Position numbers and translations under genes: made by a program. Of a DNA stretch of 64,000 bases, positions 7,705 through 16,397 are shown piece after piece (within the stretch, counting starts at the first letter, position 1; every line of letters starts with the position of its first letter). The notes below the pieces were generated by a model that made no database searches, was not told the DNA's origin, and saw only the letters and a list, made by a program, of their open reading frames with translations. The stretch is taken from positions 1 to 64,000 of the forward strand of contig JAHBZL010000029.1 of assembly GCA_019635485.1 (NCBI GenBank), in the 5' to 3' direction. This stretch comes from Piscinibacter sp. (lineage in GTDB: Bacteria > Pseudomonadota > Gammaproteobacteria > Burkholderiales > Burkholderiaceae_C).

Positions 7705-9052
7705 AGGGCGCGGGCCAGCCCAGGCGCTCGCAGATGCGCTCGTAGCCGGTGCGAAGCTGCATGGCATCGCGGCCCGGCATGTTCAGCAGCGCCCAGCGGT
7801 GCGATCCGAGCCACTTCATGTCGCGTCGCAGCGCGCCGCCCTTCTTCGCGTAGATCTCCAGGCGTGCCTCGGGGAACTCGCGCGCCAGCCAGGCCAGATC
7901 GGCCCGCGACGGCCGTCGCGGGCAGCTCGTGCCGTCGAAGCTGCGCCAGACGAAGCTCGCCGCCGCTCCGAACCGGGCCGGGCGCGGGGCGGGCAGCGGC
8001 CGGCCGAGCGCCATCGCGAAACCCAGCTCGTAGGTGTCGATGCCCAGGACCCATTCGTGGAACTGGGCCAGCTGGGCCGCCAGGCGCGGGTTGATCTCGA
8101 TGAGCTTGAGTTCGCCGCTGGCGGGATCGACGAAGAACTCGAGGTTGAAAAAGCCGTGATCGAGCCCGATCGCCGGCAACACCCGCTCCGCGGCCTCCTG
8201 CAGGCGCCCGCGCAGGCCGGCCTCCAGCGGCGCCGGGTAGTCGAAGCGCTGGAAGGCCAGGGTCCCCGGGTACATGATCTCGTCGGTCACTCCCAGCAGG
8301 TGCACGCGGCCCTGGTGCAGGTAGCCGTCGACGTTGAGCTGCCGGCCCTCCAGCACCTCCTCGACAATGAGGTGCTGGCTATCGATCCGGAACTGGGGAA
8401 AGCGGGTCAGCGCCTGGTTGTGCGGCTCGATCAGCCGCCGGATGATGTGTTTTTCCCAGGGCGCGAAGCGCAGGTGCTCGATCAGCTGCTCGGGCGTGTC
8501 GCAACGGCGCGCCAGCACCGAGAAGGTCGCCTTCACCGGCTTGACGAACAGCGGGTAGCGCAGCCGGCGGGCGGCGGCGAGGTCGATCGTGTAGGGGATC
8601 AGATCGAAGCGCGGGCACAGGTCCGGCGCCACCGCCTGCAGCCGCTGGCGGGCTTCGAACTTGTGCTGCGCGCACAGCAGCGACTCCGGTGACGCGCCGG
8701 GCAACCCCAGCCGCTGGGCGATCAGCGCCGCCGCCAGGGCGCCGAACTGCTCGTTGGAACTGAACACCGCATCGACACGGCCGCGGTAGCGGTCGACCAT
8801 GCGGTCGACGAAGCGCCACAGGTCGAACCACATGAGCCTCGCGTTGCTCGGGAAGCGGAACAGGTCGAAGCCGTGTTCGTGGAAGCGGTAACGGCCGCTG
8901 CGCGCGTAGCGCGGCAGGAGCCGACCGTCCCAGTCGGCCCCGAACAGCACCAGCACCCGCGCGACCGGCACCGCCATCAACGGCCCGGCGCCGGTATCGG
9001 CGAAGTGCTCAGCAGCCACCGCCGGCAGGCGCAGGGGACGGTCCAGGCTCAT
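7703..9052 (-). CDS. ATP-grasp domain protein of unknown substrate
   Basis: A 449-residue protein with an ATP-grasp fold. LRYPLFVKPVKATFSV (near residue 175) holds the ATP-contacting lysine. VEEVLEGRQLNVDGYL and FNLEFFVDPASGELKLIEIN carry the metal-binding Glu/Asn residues (LIEINPRLA). Such enzymes ligate a carboxylate to an amine or thiol using ATP. The N-terminal ~120 residues resemble the pre-ATP-grasp domain. It has no operon partner, lying convergent to the kinase-like gene and followed upstream by a DUF4197 gene. The product is unknown. Confidence 0.8.
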   Translation of the reverse strand: MSLDRPLRLPAVAAEHFADTGAGPLMAVPVARVLVLFGADWDGRLLPRYARSGRYRFHEHGFDLFRFPSNARLMWFDLWRFVDRMVDRYRGRVDAVFSSNEQFGALAAALIAQRLGLPGASPESLLCAQHKFEARQRLQAVAPDLCPRFDLIPYTIDLAAARRLRYPLFVKPVKATFSVLARRCDTPEQLIEHLRFAPWEKHIIRRLIEPHNQALTRFPQFRIDSQHLIVEEVLEGRQLNVDGYLHQGRVHLLGVTDEIMYPGTLAFQRFDYPAPLEAGLRGRLQEAAERVLPAIGLDHGFFNLEFFVDPASGELKLIEINPRLAAQLAQFHEWVLGIDTYELGFAMALGRPLPAPRPARFGAAASFVWRSFDGTSCPRRPSRADLAWLAREFPEARLEIYAKKGGALRRDMKWLGSHRWALLNMPGRDAMQLRTGYERICERLGWPAP

Positions 9053-9113
9053 CGATGAACTTACGCGGCGCGGCCTTGGTCGGATTCGACCCCCGACTTC
9101 TTACAGCGGAGGA

Positions 9114-9803
9114 TCACTTCAGCGAGCCGAAGACCTTCTTCAGGATCGCGCTGCCGGTGGCCACCGGGTTCTGCCGGATCTTGCGCTCCTCCTCGCCGAT
9201 CATCAGGTACAGGCCGTCCAGCGCCTTGCCGGTGACGTACTGCTGGATGTTGGCGTCCTCCTTCTTCACCAGGCCCAGCCCGGCCGCCTTGCCCGCGACG
9301 GCGTTGTACTTGGAGGCGAGCGAGACGCGCTCGGTCGCACGCGTCACGACCGGGAGGAACTTCACCCCCAGCGGCTCGCGGGTCTTGCCGGCGAAGAACT
9401 GGGTGACGGAGTCGTCGCCGCCGGTGATGATCTTGCGCGCGTCTTCCACGCTCATCGACTTGACCGAGTTGACCAGCAGCGCCTTCGCCTCGGGCATCGA
9501 CTGTTCGGCGGCCCGGTTCATCGCGGTGACCAGTTCGTCGACACGCCGGCCCTGCCCCAGGGAACGCATCAGCTTGGCGCCGTCCTCCAGGTAGCCCGGC
9601 AGCGGGATGCGCACCTTCGGGTTGCCGAGGAATCCGTCGGTCTTGCCCAGCAGGCCGACCGCGGCCACCGCACCCCGCTCGAGCGCGGCGCGCACGCCGG
9701 CGGCGGCGTCGGTCTCGCTGAGCAGCGCAGCGCGGGCCCCCGTGACCGGCAGCCCGGCGGCCGTGGCGCCCAGCAGCGCTGCCGTAAACTGGCGTCGTTT
9801 CAT
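9114..9803 (-). CDS. DUF4197 domain-containing exported protein
   Basis: A 229-residue protein beginning MKRRQFTAALLGATAAG, a signal sequence with a twin-arginine-like KRRQF start, so probably periplasmic. The remainder (e.g. GFLGNPKVRIPLPGYLEDG and QYVTGKALDGLYLMIGEEE) matches the DUF4197 family, whose function is unknown to me. I start at the ATG at 9803; the much longer open frame upstream is antisense to the divergent thioredoxin-like gene. Only 12 bases separate the two start codons, so their promoters must overlap the opposing coding regions. Confidence 0.85.
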   Translation of the reverse strand: MKRRQFTAALLGATAAGLPVTGARAALLSETDAAAGVRAALERGAVAAVGLLGKTDGFLGNPKVRIPLPGYLEDGAKLMRSLGQGRRVDELVTAMNRAAEQSMPEAKALLVNSVKSMSVEDARKIITGGDDSVTQFFAGKTREPLGVKFLPVVTRATERVSLASKYNAVAGKAAGLGLVKKEDANIQQYVTGKALDGLYLMIGEEERKIRQNPVATGSAILKKVFGSLK

Positions 9804-9815
9804 TGGACGGCTCCC

Positions 9816-10325
9816 ATGAAGTTCGGTCGATATGTTGCCTTGACGCTCACCGCCGCGGCCATCGGGCTGGGAGCGTACCTGAGCTTCGAGCACCCGGGGC
9901 CGCCGGTTCCCGCACCGGACATCGGGTATACGCGCCTGGACGGCTCGACGTCCGAGCTCAGCCAGTTGCGCGGCCGGGTCGTGCTGATGAACTTCTGGGC
10001 CACCAGCTGTGCCGTCTGCGTGCGCGAGATGCCCGGCATCGTCGCGACGCACGAGCGCTTCCGCGCGCGCGGCTTCGAGACGATCGCCGTGGCCATGAGC
10101 TACGACGCGCCGGCCTCCGTCGTGCAGTTCGCGCAGTCGCGCCGTTTGCCGTTCGATGTCGCGATCGACAACACCGGCGCGATCGCGCGCGGCTTCGGCG
10201 GGATCGAGGCGACGCCGACGACGCTGCTGCTGAACAAGCGCGGCCAGATCGTGCGTCGCTACGTCGGCGAGCCGGACTTCGCCGCGCTGCACCGCGTGGT
10301 CGATCAATTGCTCGCCGAGACCTGA
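9816..10325 (+). CDS. TlpA-like thioredoxin family protein
   Basis: A 169-residue membrane-anchored thiol-disulfide protein. An N-terminal hydrophobic segment (residues ~5-22) should hold it in the inner membrane facing the periplasm. The redox motif is CAVC in FWATSCAVCVREMP, and the cis-proline segment reads GGIEATPTTLLLNKRGQIV. TlpA/ResA-type proteins reduce periplasmic disulfides, for instance in cytochrome maturation. The partner here is not evident. It is divergent from the DUF4197 gene. Confidence 0.9.
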   Translation: MKFGRYVALTLTAAAIGLGAYLSFEHPGPPVPAPDIGYTRLDGSTSELSQLRGRVVLMNFWATSCAVCVREMPGIVATHERFRARGFETIAVAMSYDAPASVVQFAQSRRLPFDVAIDNTGAIARGFGGIEATPTTLLLNKRGQIVRRYVGEPDFAALHRVVDQLLAET

Positions 10326-10336
10326 GCGCTCGCGCC

Positions 10337-11290
10337 CTACCAGAACCACCAGACGAACCAGATCACCAGCGCGATCAGCACGGCGCGCAGCGGGTTCGTC
10401 TCCAGGCTGAACCAGGACGACCACTCGTCCCAGTCGAAGCGGCGCCCGCGGCGCATCTGCTGCGCCTCGGCCTCCATCTGGGCCACGAACGCACGCCGGC
10501 GCGGCAGGTCGCCGTCCAGTGCGTCCAGGCGGCGCTTGAGCACCTCCGGCGCCGGCTTCTGCGCGTGCGCCCGCAGCGCGGGCTCGAGTGCCTTCACGGC
10601 CTCGTGGGCCTGCTCGAGGCGGCTGATCGCGAGCGTCGCGCCGCACTGGGCGCAAGAGATCGACTGGTGCGGCGGCAGCGCCGCGCCGCAGGCCGCGCAC
10701 TGCATCGCGGAGCGCTCGGCCTTCACCCGGTGCACCGCGTGCGGCTCGAGCGCCCCTTCGGGATCCAGCGCGCGCGCCAGGCGTGCCACGTCCAGCAGCG
10801 CCGGCACGGAACGGCAGTGCGGGCACTCCGCATCCTCACGCCCGATCGCCGCGCCGCAGTTGACACAGTCGACATGGCCGTGGCGCTCGACCAGGATCGC
10901 GCGGTCGACGCGCGACATCGGCCGCAGCAGCCCCTTCTCCTGCAGGAACTGCGCGAACGACTGGTAGGCGCCATGCCGGTTCACGCATTCCAGCTGCAGC
11001 GAGGCGCCCCAGCGGCTGCGGTTGTGGATCGTCTTCAGGCCGGCGCTGCAGCGCGGGCAGCGCGCATCGCCGCGCAGCACCTCGTGCGCGAGTGTCTGGG
11101 CCCGCGCCATCGTGCCGATCAGCTCGAGCAGGGCAACGCCATTGAGCCGCGCCGTCTCGGTGTGGTCGAACCAGACCAGGTCGCAGTGCATGCACAGGTC
11201 GATCTCGACCTGCCGGCCGTAGTGGCCGGGCAACGCCAGGCGCCGCATCGGCTGGCGGCAGTTGCCGCAGTTCAGCGCCGGTTCGCTCAT
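10337..11290 (-). CDS. Multi-zinc-ribbon protein with C-terminal membrane anchor
   Basis: A 317-residue protein whose first ~220 residues contain at least seven CxxC knuckles (CGNC, CMHC, CPRC, CVNC, CPHC, CAAC, CAQC). This suggests three or four zinc ribbons. A charged helical region follows, and then a C-terminal hydrophobic segment (AVLIALVIWFVWWFW) that probably anchors it to the inner membrane. The first part resembles TFIIB-type zinc-finger domains found in rhomboid-associated and other membrane proteins. Function unknown. It lies 17 bases after lipA on the same strand and may be co-transcribed. Confidence 0.75.
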   Translation of the reverse strand: MSEPALNCGNCRQPMRRLALPGHYGRQVEIDLCMHCDLVWFDHTETARLNGVALLELIGTMARAQTLAHEVLRGDARCPRCSAGLKTIHNRSRWGASLQLECVNRHGAYQSFAQFLQEKGLLRPMSRVDRAILVERHGHVDCVNCGAAIGREDAECPHCRSVPALLDVARLARALDPEGALEPHAVHRVKAERSAMQCAACGAALPPHQSISCAQCGATLAISRLEQAHEAVKALEPALRAHAQKPAPEVLKRRLDALDGDLPRRRAFVAQMEAEAQQMRRGRRFDWDEWSSWFSLETNPLRAVLIALVIWFVWWFW

Positions 11291-11307
11291 GGCCGGCGCC
11301 GGAATCC

Positions 11308-12321
11308 TCAGGACACGACCCCGGCCGACGCCGCCTGCTGGTCCGCGTGGTAGCTCGAGCGCACGAGCGCGCCGACGGCCGCGTGCGTGAAGCCCATCGC
11401 CGCCGCCTCCGCCTCGAACATGCGGAAGGTGTCCGGGTGCACGTAGCGCCGCACCGGGAGGTGATGGCCGGAGGGTGCGAGGTATTGCCCGATGGTCAGC
11501 ATGTCGATGCCGTGAGCGCGCATGTCCCGCATCACCTGCAGGATCTCCTCGTCGGTCTCGCCGAGCCCGACCATCAGGCCGCTCTTGGTCGGCACACCCG
11601 GCGCGAATTCCTTGAAGCGCTGCAGCAGGCTGAGCGAGAACGCGTAGTCGGAGCCTGGCCGCGCCTCCTTGTACAGGCGCGGGACGGTCTCGAGGTTGTG
11701 GTTCATCACGTCCGGCGGCGCGGCCTTCAGGATGTCCAGTGCGCGGTCCATGCGGCCGCGGAAGTCCGGCGTCAGGATCTCGATGCGGGTCTCGGGCGAC
11801 TGCGCGCGCACCTGCCGGATGCACTCGACGAAGTGCCCCGCGCCGCCGTCGCGCAGGTCGTCGCGGTCGACGCTGGTGATCACCACGTACTTGAGCTTCA
11901 GCGCGGCGATGGTCTTGGCCAGGTTGGCCGGCTCGTCGGCGTCCAGCGGGTCCGGCCGGCCGTGGCCGACGTCGCAGAACGGGCAGCGCCGCGTGCACTT
12001 GTCGCCCATGATCATGAAGGTCGCGGTGCCGTGGCCGAAGCACTCGCCGATGTTCGGGCAGGACGCCTCCTCGCAGACCGTGTGCAGCTTGTGCTCGCGC
12101 AGGATCTGCTTGATCTCGTAGAAGCGCGTGGTCGGCGAGCCGGCCTTGACGCGGATCCAGTCCGGCTTCTTCAGCGTCTCGGCCGGGACGACCTTGATCG
12201 GGATGCGGGCCGTCTTGGCCTGCGCCTTCTGCTTGGCGGTGGCGTCGTAGGGGGCCGGTCGGGCGCCTTCGGGACGCCCCGCAGCGTCCTGCGCCTCGGG
12301 GGTGACGTTTTCGGTGGGCAT
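11308..12321 (-). CDS. lipA: Lipoyl synthase
   Basis: A radical-SAM enzyme that inserts two sulfurs into protein-bound octanoyl groups to make lipoyl cofactors. The 337-residue protein has both iron-sulfur cysteine sets: [12 protein letters not shown] for the auxiliary cluster and [10 protein letters not shown] for the SAM cluster. The sequence continues with the standard barrel motifs ([33 protein letters not shown]). It sits 4 bases after lipB, the enzyme that supplies octanoyl groups. Confidence 0.97.
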   Translation of the reverse strand: MPTENVTPEAQDAAGRPEGARPAPYDATAKQKAQAKTARIPIKVVPAETLKKPDWIRVKAGSPTTRFYEIKQILREHKLHTVCEEASCPNIGECFGHGTATFMIMGDKCTRRCPFCDVGHGRPDPLDADEPANLAKTIAALKLKYVVITSVDRDDLRDGGAGHFVECIRQVRAQSPETRIEILTPDFRGRMDRALDILKAAPPDVMNHNLETVPRLYKEARPGSDYAFSLSLLQRFKEFAPGVPTKSGLMVGLGETDEEILQVMRDMRAHGIDMLTIGQYLAPSGHHLPVRRYVHPDTFRMFEAEAAAMGFTHAAVGALVRSSYHADQQAASAGVVS

Positions 12322-12325
12322 GTAG

Positions 12326-12985
12326 CTACGGCGTCAGCAGCGCGGCCAGCTTGTCTCCGAGGCGCTGCGCGACGGTGTCCCAGTCGGTGGAAACCCCGAT
12401 TTTAGCGAGGTCGACGGTCTGCAGCCCGGCATAGCCGCAGGGATCGATGCCGTCGAAGGGGCTCAGGTCCATCGCCGCGTTCAGCGCCACGCCGTGGTAG
12501 GCGCAGTGCCGCGTGACCTTGATGCCGAGCGCGGCGATCTTGCCCAGCCCCTCGAACGGATCGCGCCGCGGGCCGGTCAGCGCCGCGTGCCCGAACGGGT
12601 CGTCCCGCCGCACGTAGATGCCGGGCGCACCGGCCACGCGGTGCCCGGTGACGTCGAACGAGGCCAGCGTGCGCAGCACCGCCTCCTCGAGCCGGTAGAC
12701 GTACTCCTTGACGTAGATGCCCAGCCGGCGCAGGTCGACCAGCGGATAGGCCACCACCTGACCCGGGCCATGGTAGGTGACCTGGCCGCCGCGGTTGGTC
12801 TGCACCACCGGGATCCCGTGCGGCGCGAGCACGTGCTGCGCCCGCCCCGCGATCCCCTGCGTGTAGACCGGGTCGTGCTCGCAGAGCCAGATCTCGTCGG
12901 GTGTCGTCTCGCCGCGCTGCTCGGTGAAGCTGCGCATCGCCTCGACCGTGGCGCCGTAGTCGACGCGGCCGAGGCGGCGCAGCAC
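12326..12985 (-). CDS. lipB: Octanoyltransferase
   Basis: LipB moves octanoyl from acyl carrier protein to lipoyl domains. The 219-residue protein has [20 protein letters not shown], with the conserved RGG and HGPGQ motifs. The acyl-accepting Cys and Lys lie in [18 protein letters not shown] start at the GTG at 12985 ([11 protein letters not shown]), which restores the usual LipB N-terminus and lies 8 bases after the ybeD stop. The open frame upstream to 13315 is spurious. Confidence 0.95.
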   Translation of the reverse strand: MLRRLGRVDYGATVEAMRSFTEQRGETTPDEIWLCEHDPVYTQGIAGRAQHVLAPHGIPVVQTNRGGQVTYHGPGQVVAYPLVDLRRLGIYVKEYVYRLEEAVLRTLASFDVTGHRVAGAPGIYVRRDDPFGHAALTGPRRDPFEGLGKIAALGIKVTRHCAYHGVALNAAMDLSPFDGIDPCGYAGLQTVDLAKIGVSTDWDTVAQRLGDKLAALLTP

Positions 12986-12993
12986 GGGTGGGC

Positions 12994-13281
12994 TCAGAGC
13001 ACCACCTTCACCATCGGGTGCGTCGAGAGCGTGCGGTACAGCTCGTCGAGCTGCTCGCGGCTCGTCGCCGTGATGGTGATCGTCAGGCCCAGGTAGTTGC
13101 CGCTGCTGCTCGGGCGCCGCTCGAGCGTGGCGGCGTCGAAGCCGGGGTCGAACTGGCGCGCCACCATCACGATGGCTTCGGCAAAGCCGTCGACGTTCGC
13201 GCCCATCACCTTGATCGGAAAGGCCGACGGGTACTCGATCAGCGACTGCTCGGGCGGGATCTCTCTCATCGTGACGTCCAT
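12994..13281 (-). CDS. YbeD-like DUF493 protein
   Basis: A 95-residue DUF493 protein with an ACT-like fold ([34 protein letters not shown]). E. coli ybeD also lies next to lipB. The family is thought to be a small regulatory protein, but its role is not established. An ATG 12 bases downstream is an alternative start. It sits in the conserved order dat-ybeD-lipB-lipA. Confidence 0.9.
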   Translation of the reverse strand: MDVTMREIPPEQSLIEYPSAFPIKVMGANVDGFAEAIVMVARQFDPGFDAATLERRPSSSGNYLGLTITITATSREQLDELYRTLSTHPMVKVVL

Positions 13282-13321
13282 GCGCGCCAGATGGGGCCGG
13301 CGGACGCGAACTCAATCGTGC

Positions 13322-14209
13322 TCAGATCGACTGCGTCGCCTTGGCGCGCTGGTAGGCCTCGTACAGCTTCGCGTAGACCGGCCCGGGCTTGCCGCGCAGC
13401 GCGCCGTGGCCGACCGGCTGGCCGTCCAGCGTCGTGACCGGCAGCACCTCCTTGGTGGCCGAACTGAGCAGCAGTTCGTCGGCGGAGAGCACGTCGGCCT
13501 CCGGGATCGGACGCAGGTTGTAGGCGATGCCGGCGTCCTCGCACAGCTCGCGCAGCAGGTCGTAGCGGATGCCCTCCAGCACGTGTTCGCTCTTGGGCGG
13601 GCCTAGCAGCGCCCCTTCGTGCACCACCCAGACATTGCTCGCCGAGGCTTCGGTGAGCCAGCCGTCGCGGAACAGGACGGTCTCCACCGCGCCCTTGTCG
13701 GCAGACATCTGGCGCGCCAGCACGTTGCCCAGCAGCGAGATGCTCTTCACGTCTCCGCGCTCCCAGCGGAAATCGCGCGCCGTGACGCAGGCCACGCCGT
13801 GGTGGCGCTGCTCCGCGGTGGCCGGCTTCATCGGGCTGGCCATCATGAAGACCGTCGGCTCGATGTCCGCCGGCATCACGTGGTCGCGCAGCGCGACGCC
13901 GCGGGTCACCTGGATGTAGACCAGCTGGTCGTCCGCGCCCGTCTGCTCCGCCAGCGCGCCGACCAGCTTGCGGCAGCGTTCCAGCCACTGCTCGGAGGTC
14001 AGCGGCTCGGCGATGCGCAGCTTCGCCAGGCTGCGGCCGAGCCGGGCCACGTGCTCATCGAAGCGGAACAGCCGCCGGCCGTAGACCGGTACCGCCTCGT
14101 AGGCGCCGTCGCCGAAGATGAAGCCGCGGTCGAGCACCGACACCTTCGCGTCGCGCAGCGGGCCGTACTCGCCGTTCAGGTAGCACAGGGTGTCGGGCAG
14201 GGTCTGCAT
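13322..14209 (-). CDS. dat: D-amino-acid transaminase
   Basis: A PLP fold type IV aminotransferase of 295 residues. LDRGFIFGDGAYEAVPVYG is the N-terminal family signature. The PLP lysine lies in VKSISLLGNVLARQ. SLAKL, VTRGVALRDH and TEASASNVWVV are further class-IV motifs. It should interconvert D-amino acids and 2-oxo acids, for example D-alanine for cell-wall synthesis. That fits its neighbour dacC, a D-Ala-D-Ala carboxypeptidase that releases D-Ala. Branched-chain transaminase activity is the main alternative, but the sequence looks more like Dat. Confidence 0.9.
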   Translation of the reverse strand: MQTLPDTLCYLNGEYGPLRDAKVSVLDRGFIFGDGAYEAVPVYGRRLFRFDEHVARLGRSLAKLRIAEPLTSEQWLERCRKLVGALAEQTGADDQLVYIQVTRGVALRDHVMPADIEPTVFMMASPMKPATAEQRHHGVACVTARDFRWERGDVKSISLLGNVLARQMSADKGAVETVLFRDGWLTEASASNVWVVHEGALLGPPKSEHVLEGIRYDLLRELCEDAGIAYNLRPIPEADVLSADELLLSSATKEVLPVTTLDGQPVGHGALRGKPGPVYAKLYEAYQRAKATQSI

Positions 14210-14234
14210 CGGGCGCTCCTCGCGTCGGTCCAGC

Positions 14235-15398
14235 TTACTTGATCCACAGGCGGATGGCATCCCAGGCGCGGCCGAAGATGCCCGCCTCCTCGACCGGCTC
14301 GAGCACCACCAGGGGCACCTCGGCCACCGGCAGGCCGGCGGACGTGCTGACCTTGATCGTGCCGACCTTCTGGTCCTTGGCGAGCGGCGCAACCAGCGGG
14401 TCGATCCGCTCGACCTGGGTCTGCAGCTTGGTGCCCTCGCCCTTCGGGACGCTGACGAACACGCTCTGCACCGCGCCGAGCTTGGCGACGTCGGCCTTGC
14501 CTTTCCAGACCGGCGGCGTGGCCAGCGGCTTGCCCGCGTCGAACAGGCGCACCGCATCCCAGGCCAGGTAGCCCCAGTTCAGCAGCTTCTGGCTCTCGTT
14601 CGCGCGCGCATCCATCGACGCGGTGTTCAGCACCACGCTGAGCAGGCGCCGCTTGCCGTTCGGGAAATCGCGCTGCGCGCTGGCCACCAGGCAGTAGCCG
14701 GCCGCCTCGGTGTAGCCGGTCTTCATCCCGTCCACGGTCGGGTCGCGCTGCAGCAGCACGTTGCGGTTGTTCTCGTTGCTGGCCGGCGCGCCTTCGTAGC
14801 GGTACTTGCGCGTCGAGTAGATCGGGTAGAACTCCGGGAAGTCCTTGATGATGCGCGAGGCGACCACGGCGATGTCGCGTGCGCTGCTGTGGTGGCCGGG
14901 CTGCGTCAATCCGGTGACGTTCTTGAACACCGTGTTCTTCAGGCCGAACGCCTGAGCCTGCCGGTTCATCATCTCGACAAAACCGTCCAGGCTGCCGCCG
15001 ACGCCCTCGGCGAGCGCGACGGCCGCGTCGTTGCCCGAGTTGACGATCATGCCGCGCAGCAGGTCCGACACCTTGGGTGTGTTGCGCGGCTCGATGAACA
15101 TCAGCGAGCCGCCGCCCTTGCGCTCTTCCCAGGCGCGCAGCGAGACCGGCAGCGTCTGCTCCTCGGAGATCTTCTTGTCGCGGATCGCGCTGAACACCAC
15201 GTAGGCAGTCATCAGCTTGGTCAGCGAAGCGGGGTCGGCGCTGGCGTCGGCCTCGCGCTCGGCGAGCACCTGGTTGCTCGTCAGGTCCAGCAGGATGTAG
15301 CTCTTGGCGGCAATCTCGGGCGGCTGCGGCGCCTGCGCGCGCAGCGAGAGCGGGACGGTCAGGACCAGCAGGGCGGCCCATGCACGGAGTTTCTTCAT
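14235..15398 (-). CDS. dacC: D-alanyl-D-alanine carboxypeptidase (PBP5/6 type)
   Basis: A 387-residue low-molecular-weight penicillin-binding protein. It has a Sec signal peptide (residues ~1-23, ending SLRA), the SxxK motif in DPASLTKLM, the SGN motif in VNSGNDAAVAL, and the KTG motif in DGMKTGYTE. A C-terminal PBP5-type beta domain ends in GRAWDAIRLWIK, which looks like an amphipathic membrane anchor. It trims the terminal D-Ala from peptidoglycan pentapeptides in the periplasm. dat follows 25 bases downstream. Confidence 0.96.
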   Translation of the reverse strand: MKKLRAWAALLVLTVPLSLRAQAPQPPEIAAKSYILLDLTSNQVLAEREADASADPASLTKLMTAYVVFSAIRDKKISEEQTLPVSLRAWEERKGGGSLMFIEPRNTPKVSDLLRGMIVNSGNDAAVALAEGVGGSLDGFVEMMNRQAQAFGLKNTVFKNVTGLTQPGHHSSARDIAVVASRIIKDFPEFYPIYSTRKYRYEGAPASNENNRNVLLQRDPTVDGMKTGYTEAAGYCLVASAQRDFPNGKRRLLSVVLNTASMDARANESQKLLNWGYLAWDAVRLFDAGKPLATPPVWKGKADVAKLGAVQSVFVSVPKGEGTKLQTQVERIDPLVAPLAKDQKVGTIKVSTSAGLPVAEVPLVVLEPVEEAGIFGRAWDAIRLWIK

Positions 15399-15441
15399 CG
15401 GGAATCGGAGAGCGAAAACGGAAAAGGGTTCAGTCGGGAAT

Positions 15442-16065
15442 TCAGTCGATCGCCGGTTGCAGCTGTCGCACCAGCGTGTTCTTCAGCAGCGCGAGCTGCC
15501 CGTGGAAGAAGTGGCCGACGCCCGGGAACACGATCACCGGCAGCGCCTGAGGGCGGGCCCAGTCGAGCGTCGCGGCCAGCGGCACCACGTCGTCGGCCTC
15601 GCCGTGGATCACGACCGTGTCGGCGGGGACCTCGGGCACGCGCTGCTTCTGCGTCGACGGCCCGACCAGCGCCAGCCGGCGCGCCTTTGCGTCCTCGGGC
15701 AGACGCTGCGCCGCGGAGGCCGCGACGAAGGCGCCGAACGAGAACCCGGCCAGCAGCAACGCCTCGCCCGGCGCGCGGTGGGCTGCGATCACGGCCAGCG
15801 CGTCGTCGATCTCGCCGCGCCCATCGTCCCAGACACCTGCGGAGGCGCCGACACCGCGGAAGTTGAAGCGCACGCTGCGCCAGCCGAGCGCGATCGCGGC
15901 GCGCGCGAGCGTCTGCGCGACCTTGTTGTCCAGCGTGCCGCCGTGCTGCGGGTGCGGGTGACAGACGACCGCGAGGCCCACCGCCGCCTGCGGCGGCCGG
16001 TCGATCGCGCATTCGAGCGCGCCGGCCGGGCCGGCGATCAGCTGGCGTTCGGTCTGCGCGTTCAC
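15442..16065 (-). CDS. Alpha/beta hydrolase (dienelactone hydrolase-like)
   Basis: A 207-residue small hydrolase. The N-terminal strand contains VVCHPHPQHGGTLDNKV. The nucleophile elbow is GFSFGAF, with Ser in GxSxG. The acid is in VIHGEADDVVPL and the catalytic His in VGHFFHG. It starts with a GTG that overlaps the stop of the ferredoxin gene (GTGA). This compact type is common in proteobacteria with unknown substrate. Confidence 0.85.
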   Translation of the reverse strand: MNAQTERQLIAGPAGALECAIDRPPQAAVGLAVVCHPHPQHGGTLDNKVAQTLARAAIALGWRSVRFNFRGVGASAGVWDDGRGEIDDALAVIAAHRAPGEALLLAGFSFGAFVAASAAQRLPEDAKARRLALVGPSTQKQRVPEVPADTVVIHGEADDVVPLAATLDWARPQALPVIVFPGVGHFFHGQLALLKNTLVRQLQPAID

Positions 16066-16388
16066 CGGCCGACGTTCGGCGGCAGCAGCAGCCGCTCGAC
16101 GACCTGGCCGTTCTTCAGGTGCGAGTCGACGATCTCGTCGATGTCCTGCTTGTCGACGTAGGAGTACCAGACGGCCTCGGGGTAGACGACCGCCACCGGA
16201 CCGCCCGCGCAGCGGTCCAGGCAACCCGCCTTGTTGACCCGCACGCCGCCGGGTCCGGCCAGGCGCTCGGCCTTGACGCGCGCCTTGCAGTGGTCGAAGG
16301 CGCCGCGCGCATCGTGCTGCGCGCAGGCGGCCTCGCCGTTGTCCCGCTCGTTGAGGCAGAAGAAGATGTGGCGCTCGTAGTAGCTCAT
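16062..16388 (-). CDS. Thioredoxin-like [2Fe-2S] ferredoxin
   Basis: A 108-residue protein of the thioredoxin-like ferredoxin family. The four likely cluster ligands are Cys in HIFFCLNERDNGEAACAQ and in NKAGCLDRCAGGPVAVVYPE. Such proteins carry electrons or scaffold a [2Fe-2S] cluster in the cytoplasm. It is coupled to the hydrolase downstream by a GTGA overlap and follows the VanZ gene by 9 bases. Its redox partner is not apparent. Confidence 0.88.
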   Translation of the reverse strand: MSYYERHIFFCLNERDNGEAACAQHDARGAFDHCKARVKAERLAGPGGVRVNKAGCLDRCAGGPVAVVYPEAVWYSYVDKQDIDEIVDSHLKNGQVVERLLLPPNVGR

Positions 16389-16397
16389 GCTCGGATT

